From Azolla caroliniana (lineage: Eukaryota > Polypodiophyta): a stretch of 64,000 bases of DNA. The position numbers and the translations under genes are program-made. Below the pieces are notes generated by a model. It ran no database searches. It worked only from the letters and a program-made list of their open reading frames with translations, and was not told the origin of the DNA. Location: positions 13,826,001 through 13,890,000 of the forward strand of contig JBHGNT010000011.1 of assembly GCA_043228905.1 (NCBI GenBank), read 5' to 3'. Below are positions 58,984-64,000 of this stretch, in pieces; position 1 is the first letter of the stretch; every line of letters starts with the position of its first letter.

Positions 58984-59783
58984 AAATACCCTTCCTCTTC
59001 TCTTTAACTAATGCTCGGAACTACATGTTGTAGCCAGCTTATATGCACAATCCTTATCACTCCCCCTCTTCTCCTTGATTTCTACAAAATTGCAAAAATG
59101 CCCCTCGTCTGTTTAACTAATTGTCACTCTACCCCTCTCCGTTTTTATGTTTTCACTCAAAATCCCCCATTTCTCTCCTCTTTCTCTTTCTCTTTTAATT
59201 TTTGTTACTCTTTCTCTATCTCTACCCTTCCCATTTTCTTTTCCTATATTTCACTCTACCCTCTCTCACCTCTATTCGTATACTCTACCCTTCCCCCTTT
59301 CATTTGAAATCACACTCTAACCCTCCTTTCTAACCCTCCTTCCTAATTTTCTCCTAAAATTCATTCTACCCCTCCATCTACTTTTCTCAATTTCATTATT
59401 TACCCCTCCCTCTATTATTTTGACATTTTTAATTCCTATCCTACCCTTCCTCTCCTCAAAATATTGGATACCCCTCCCCGTTTACTATTTTTTTCATACC
59501 CCTACCTCCTAGTTTCACTCATACCCCTAATTCCTCCTAGTTTCACTTATACCTCTCTCCTACACTTTTATTAAACCTAATCTTTAGATTATATTCACAC
59601 GTTGCCCCTCTCCTCCCTTTCTATATATTTTAAACATTACCCCTCCCCTTAACCTTTCTTTTTAGTAGCTTTTTATTTAGGGTTTGCCTTATGACTTTGT
59701 GAGGAGTGCGGGTCGATATACCCTTTCTCTCTTCTCTAACTCCTACCTCTCTCTCTTTTTCCTTTAGCTTTCTTACTTTTTAT

Positions 59784-59835
<52 letters not shown>

Positions 59836-60318
59836 GTTTTTCTTATCACAATATACCCTTTCATTTTCATATTCCTTTTTTAGTCTTCTACCCTCACTGA
59901 TCTCTCGCTTTTTTTTTGCTTACCTTACCCCTCCTCGTCTTTTTTTCTAAATCCTTAGCCTCCTCTTTGTAAGAAGTCCCTTCGTTTTCTTTTTACTCTT
60001 TCTCCACCTTTCTATTTTTATATTTCTACCCTCACCCATGTTCTACTTTTTCTTACCCTACCCCTCCCATCCTCTTCCTAAATCTATAGCCTTCCCCTTT
60101 ATTTTTCCCACACACACATGTCTCTCTCCCTTACCTCTCTCCTCTTTCCTTTCTCTCTCTTACTTTTTGTAGTTTACACACACATCTCTCTCCTCTCTCT
60201 CCCCTTTGCTCTCTTAATTTTTTTCACGTTTTCCCACTCTCTCTCCTCCTATATCTACTCACTCCCCTGTCTACTCATTCCCTCTCTCTCTCTCTCTCTC
60301 TCCTTCCCTTCTCATCAT
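58984..60318. other. Pyrimidine-rich spacer between inverted arms (1335 bp)
   Basis: The plus strand is dominated by C and T in units such as TACCCCTCCC, TTTCTCTC and CTACCC. It has a long CT run at about 59790-59834 and another at about 60281-60302. Open frames here translate to Ser/Leu/Phe/Pro-rich low complexity and are not credible genes. Confidence 0.8.
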
Positions 60319-60467
60319 CTCATGACCATTACCCATCGTTTTGTAATTTTTCCTTTTTCTTAATGAAAATTAGTCTCCTTCTTAATCTCTCCCTCTCTCT
60401 AATCTAGACTATTTAGCTTATGGTTATGTTTTAACTTGTTTCTAATTTTAATGTTAGTGATTAATTC

Positions 60468-60519
<52 letters not shown>

Positions 60520-60832
60520 CCCTTCCTCTATCTCTTATTATGCCTCACTTACACCAAGTTTGTCAAATGATTTGGGTGTGCTCAAATTATTCTTGGTGTT
60601 TCTTTTCACTTTATCCCCTCTTGCACTTAATCGTAAACCCTTTTATTCTCTAAACCCTAAGCCCGAAACAAACACTAAACCCTAATTCTTAAACCCTAAA
60701 CCAAAACCAAAACTCAAACCCTAATTCCTAAACCCTAAACCTTTTCTCTATAACTCTACATCTTACATATTGCACCCACCGATTGCCTACCGTCCACACT
60801 CCTTGTTTCGACTTCACGGTCCAATTGAGAAT
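60319..60832 (-). repeat. ~0.5-kb repeat, arm C (inverted)
   Basis: The reverse complement of arms A and B: begins CTCATGACCATTACCC and ends TTCACGGTCCAATTGAGAAT. It includes a CT run at about 60472-60514 and CCCTAAA-like telomeric units at about 60650-60745. With arm B it forms an inverted repeat of ~500-bp arms. Confidence 0.94.
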
Positions 60833-61177
60833 GTGAGAAAAACATAGAAGAAAGGAATTGTTACAATGGCTACTACAAAACCAGTTTTGTTTTGATTATT
60901 TTTCATTCATGTATACTTATTTCAAGAAGTTGTAGCTTCTTTAGTTGAAACATTATAAATCAACCATTAATGTTCCAAAATGTTTTCAATTCAAAGCTTT
61001 TCAGTTGAAATGCATTTAATATCAAAACCAATTGTGTTGCTAGATTTCTAGTATATTGTTAGTTACAACTACATGGTTTTGGTAAGTAATTGTTGATTGT
61101 ATCAAGCTTTAAATTGTAGAGATTGCGCCGACAAATTGGAATTGTGTAAAACTTTGCATAATTTTCTCTTGATATTG
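60833..61177. other. Short intergenic, 3' side of the roadblock gene
   Basis: AT-rich, presumably including the 3' UTR of the minus-strand gene. Nothing recognised. Confidence 0.6.
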
Positions 61178-63136
61178 TTATCTAATAGAGGAACGTATGT
61201 AAACTTTCTGTAATATGATGATGGCAAAATCTCCTCTTGGCACAATGATTACTTCGTAGTCTTTTGCACGCACTCGTAGAAGTGTCATTTCTTGCTGGAA
61301 AATAAATCAAGCATCATTTGCCACAAAAACATTAGGGTGGCTTGACAAAAATAAGATGCAAATATTCCAATATACTCACTGTCGGATCAATGGACTGCAA
61401 TGCGTAATTTGCCTTTGATGCAAGTGGACCCAAAAACACTGCATGCTAAGGAGCAAAGAAGAACAATATAAATAATCACTATGATTTTATTTGGTACAGT
61501 AGTAACTTAAGGGTGCCAACCAAATAAAAATTCCTGTGTTGTTAGTAAGGGAAGATTAACTCAGTAGAGTATTATATGACCATGTTGCCATATCCTTTGT
61601 GAAAAAAGTAGCTAATGCTTCACAATTACATGCATATTTACTGATGATTTTTGTGAGGATATATACCTTCAACGTTGTTGCCTCGTCCATGGTACTTTTA
61701 ATGGGTATTCCCATACAAGAGACAATCAATGTTCCAAGGACACCTATAATTGCCAACATTTCTATTAGAATACCAATCCCAATCAATCAATGGCATTCCC
61801 ATCAAGATTCCTCTATGTCTGTTTTCATTCAGGCATCCCCTCTTATTGAATATATTACCTTTGTGAGAAGAAATACGCTTGAATGTTTCCTCCACTTCAT
61901 GCTGCAACATTAACAAAAAACAATTATGGCATATGTGTTTAAAGAAGAAATTACAATTTTGACTTGAATCCTGAAAGTAAATAACTATCACATAACTTTT
62001 GACCTGTCAATATCTTGCAAGCCTTTATTAAATTTCTATGAAGGGAATCTAAAGTTTGAGCCCATGTCATGGTAAAGTAAAAACATGAAAACTAAAACTT
62101 CTAAACATGATGCAACCCTAAACTTCACTAACAAACTTGATCTTATCAATTATTGTCCTTAAACTACTTACTTATGAGATTCTAATATTTCCACATATTT
62201 CACTAACATTTCAAAATGCTTGAAATATATTTCATATGTGACCACTGTACTAGGAGACATATAGGATCAAGAATCTTTGGTCAAAACAGGTTGCATTTTG
62301 GTCACAAATATGCACCAAAGACAAAAAAAGAAATGGCACATTTCAATTACAGCATTTACATTTGTTCATCATTTCCTTCACCATTCATTGTATGTGTGCT
62401 TGATCAACCTCAATCCATATCAATTTGCTTGTATGCTAGAATTCAGGTGCCAACGTAATCTTGTTGTTTGTATGATAAATTGAGCCTGAGTCTGATTTTG
62501 TAATCTGTCCCTAGGATGGTCATTTCTTCAAGGTGATAATGCTTGATATGCACATGCTTTAGTATGCATTTGTTGGTGCTTAAATATGAAAATATGTGAG
62601 CATGTATGTGTGTTTGTGTGAGTGTATCCTCGTTCTTGCTCAGAAGATCCATGTTTTTCATGTCTCCATGAAATGCATCAGTGGCCATTTTCGTACCCTA
62701 ATTTTATGAACATTTCTAAATTGCATTGTATAATAGATATATACATTCTCCTCAAAAGATCCCTGAGAAAATAAGCCCTTGAAGAACCAAAAAATGCATG
62801 ATAGACTGCCAAGCCTTGATCAGTAGTATACATTGAACATAATGGTTAAGTTTGCATTAAGGTAATAAAAATCCAAACGAAACTATTTCAGACTTCTACT
62901 AAAAATCCTATTAATTTCATCGTATTTCCTCAAAAAATAAAATTATACTAAAATTCCCATTAAAATTTGTGGTATTTTCTCAGAGCTTCGTTATTATCAT
63001 GCATGGACAAGAAAGTTGTTGATTATTAAAGGAAAAAACATTGAGAGGTATTAACCTTCCTCCGGTACAATTTTGCTGATGCCAATAGTTGATCAGCTTC
63101 TCTTTGAAGAGCTTCTTCATCGCCCGAAACGTCCAT
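61178..63136 (-). CDS. Dynein light chain, roadblock/LC7 type, 5 exons, 127 aa
   Basis: Roadblock/LC7 light chains dimerise and bind the dynein intermediate chain in cytoplasmic and axonemal dyneins. Exons (minus strand) 63136-63056, 61901-61859, 61743-61667, 61445-61380 and 61294-61178 have GT/AG borders, matching phases and sum to 384 bp. After a 27-aa N-terminal extension (MDVSGDEEALQREADQLLAS) the fold follows the family. Landmarks are HEVEETFKRISSHKGVLGTL, the VSCMGIPIKSTMDEATTLK strand-turn (family NxxGIPIRTTLDNxTT), LASKANYALQSIDPT and LLRVRAKDYEVIIVPRGDF. The usual C-terminal VIQNP is replaced by ILQKVYIRSSIR. In a seed-free plant with flagellate sperm an axonemal role is plausible but not shown by the sequence. 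Confidence 0.88.
61902..63055. other. Roadblock gene intron 1 (1154 bp)
   Basis: AT-rich intron. An ATG-bearing stretch near 62630-62690 (-) looks exon-like but has no usable donor site. No repeat or RNA gene was recognised. Confidence 0.65.
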
Positions 63137-64000
63137 GGAGGTTTCGAAAATGGTGTTTTATTTCCAGTGTCCTCTTTAATAATAGATAAAAAGTGAGTAT
63201 TTTGCCGATAAAAACGCCATGCTTTTCCTACTGTGGGCCTGGAGCAATTCACAACAGTCCGATTTTAACATACAAAAGTTCTCCCTCTGTGGAAGGAAGG
63301 ATTTCGAAAAACCCGTAAATCAGTGAAAGAATCCTTCGAATGAACGATCTGAGAAATGAAAAGAAAGAGATGAAAGCAAACCCGACTCTTCTTCTTTCTC
63401 GTTTTCGCCTCTGCGTTCTCTCTCGCTCGCTCTCGCTACGTCTGTTATGCTTCTTCTTGAACTACATATATCTTTATACGTATTTACCAACGAAACCCTT
63501 AAGTTTCCATAATTCCCCAAAATGCCCCTAGCCTCTTTGCAGCTTGAACTACCCCCAAGCATTCCTTATATCCCTACACACCCAAAGGCCAAACCTCCTC
63601 CCCTCCATGGAAAACCAACATTTCCTCCGACGAATAATAGTTGCTCCCGTAGATGACTGACCCAACTACGTAGAGATATCGCTCCCGCCATTGTCGCTCG
63701 TAGATAGGTGAAAGTGACTTTGTATGGTGCTTGACATGAGGGATGCCACACAATCACTTAGATGCCAAGTTTTGAAGATGAATTGCATTGTCCCTTCTTA
63801 TTCGGTTTGAAGAATGCTTCGAGGAAGTCAACCATGAATCCCCCCATTCGATTGGATATGTTGCCGACATGCAAAGCTCCCTTTATGATAGCAAATCGGA
63901 GCCCCACACCAACAACCCCACCCAAATAAGAGGCATTGCTTCGCTTCCATATTGGTAATGAAAGTTATTGATAAGCTAAGTGCTACAAGAACCCAATACA
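63137..64000. other. Upstream of the roadblock gene to the window end; no further gene recognised
   Basis: It must contain the promoter and 5' UTR of the minus-strand roadblock gene. A CTCTCGCTCGCTCTCGCT stretch lies at about 63418-63436. Remaining frames are short and unrecognised. Confidence 0.55.

Noticed and set aside
59011-60363. Open frames in the pyrimidine-rich spacer
   Set aside because: Translations are Ser/Leu/Phe/Pro low complexity caused by CT-rich DNA; no domain and no codon structure.
57980-60832. Calling the three-armed structure a Mutator or fold-back element outright
   Set aside because: No convincing flanking target duplication was found for any pair of ends, and no transposase is present.
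62600-62700. ATG-bearing coding-like stretch (MATDAFHGDMKNMDLLSKNE) in the roadblock intron
   Set aside because: No GT donor in a suitable place, and the roadblock exons join perfectly in phase without it.

Overview
This window is plant nuclear DNA, AT-rich, with short phase-consistent GT/AG introns and heavy transposon and microsatellite content. A seed-free vascular plant, most likely a fern (lycophyte possible), fits best. The PPR gene is one intronless array of long PLS units in the style common in those groups, and a roadblock/LC7 dynein light-chain gene is present, as expected of a lineage with motile sperm. This placement is an inference from protein style, not a database match.

Layout. 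1-1232 is the 3' part of a translation initiation factor eIF5 gene (+), followed by duplicated 3' sequence and a 309-bp Mutator-type MITE with perfect 9-bp target duplications. 4823-6880 (-) is a PLS-class pentatricopeptide repeat protein that stops inside its E region. 8466-13039 (-) is an 11-exon plastid/ER-type lysophosphatidic acid acyltransferase (LPAT2-like, 380 aa). 16311-19632 (-) is a 3-exon COX16 cytochrome oxidase assembly factor (111 aa). 20407-26230 is a complete but inactivated Ty1/copia element with two LTRs, PBS, PPT and a 5-bp target duplication. 26240-29600 holds LTR-like debris with 80-bp and 41-bp tandem repeats. 29624-33213 is a second LTR element that carries only gag-like and unknown coding sequence (TR-GAG-like), with a tRNA-like module inside each LTR. 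35920-40304 (+) is a 5-exon gene for a 955-aa coiled-coil protein. About 43960-47110 is a decayed LINE (+). 48166-50381 (+) is HAUS1/AUG1 of the augmin complex (6 exons, 310 aa). 52062-52375 is a second copy of the MITE, followed directly by a decayed U6 snRNA copy. 52939-55115 (+) is a 149-aa calmodulin relative with only one intact EF-hand. 56207-56736 (-) is a small heat-shock protein ending in the peroxisomal signal SRL. 57980-60832 holds three ~0.5-kb arms, two direct and one inverted, around a pyrimidine-rich 1.3-kb spacer. 61178-63136 (-) is a 5-exon roadblock/LC7 dynein light chain (127 aa).

The genes are ordinary housekeeping or organelle genes that share no pathway; this is not a cluster. 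The most notable items are the defined MITE family, the TR-GAG-like element with tRNA-like LTR modules, the U6 copy joined to a B-box sequence, the large inverted repeat, the EF-hand-depleted calmodulin and the E-truncated PPR protein. All multi-exon models were built by hand from splice sites, reading phase and family knowledge; no alignment or transcript data were available.
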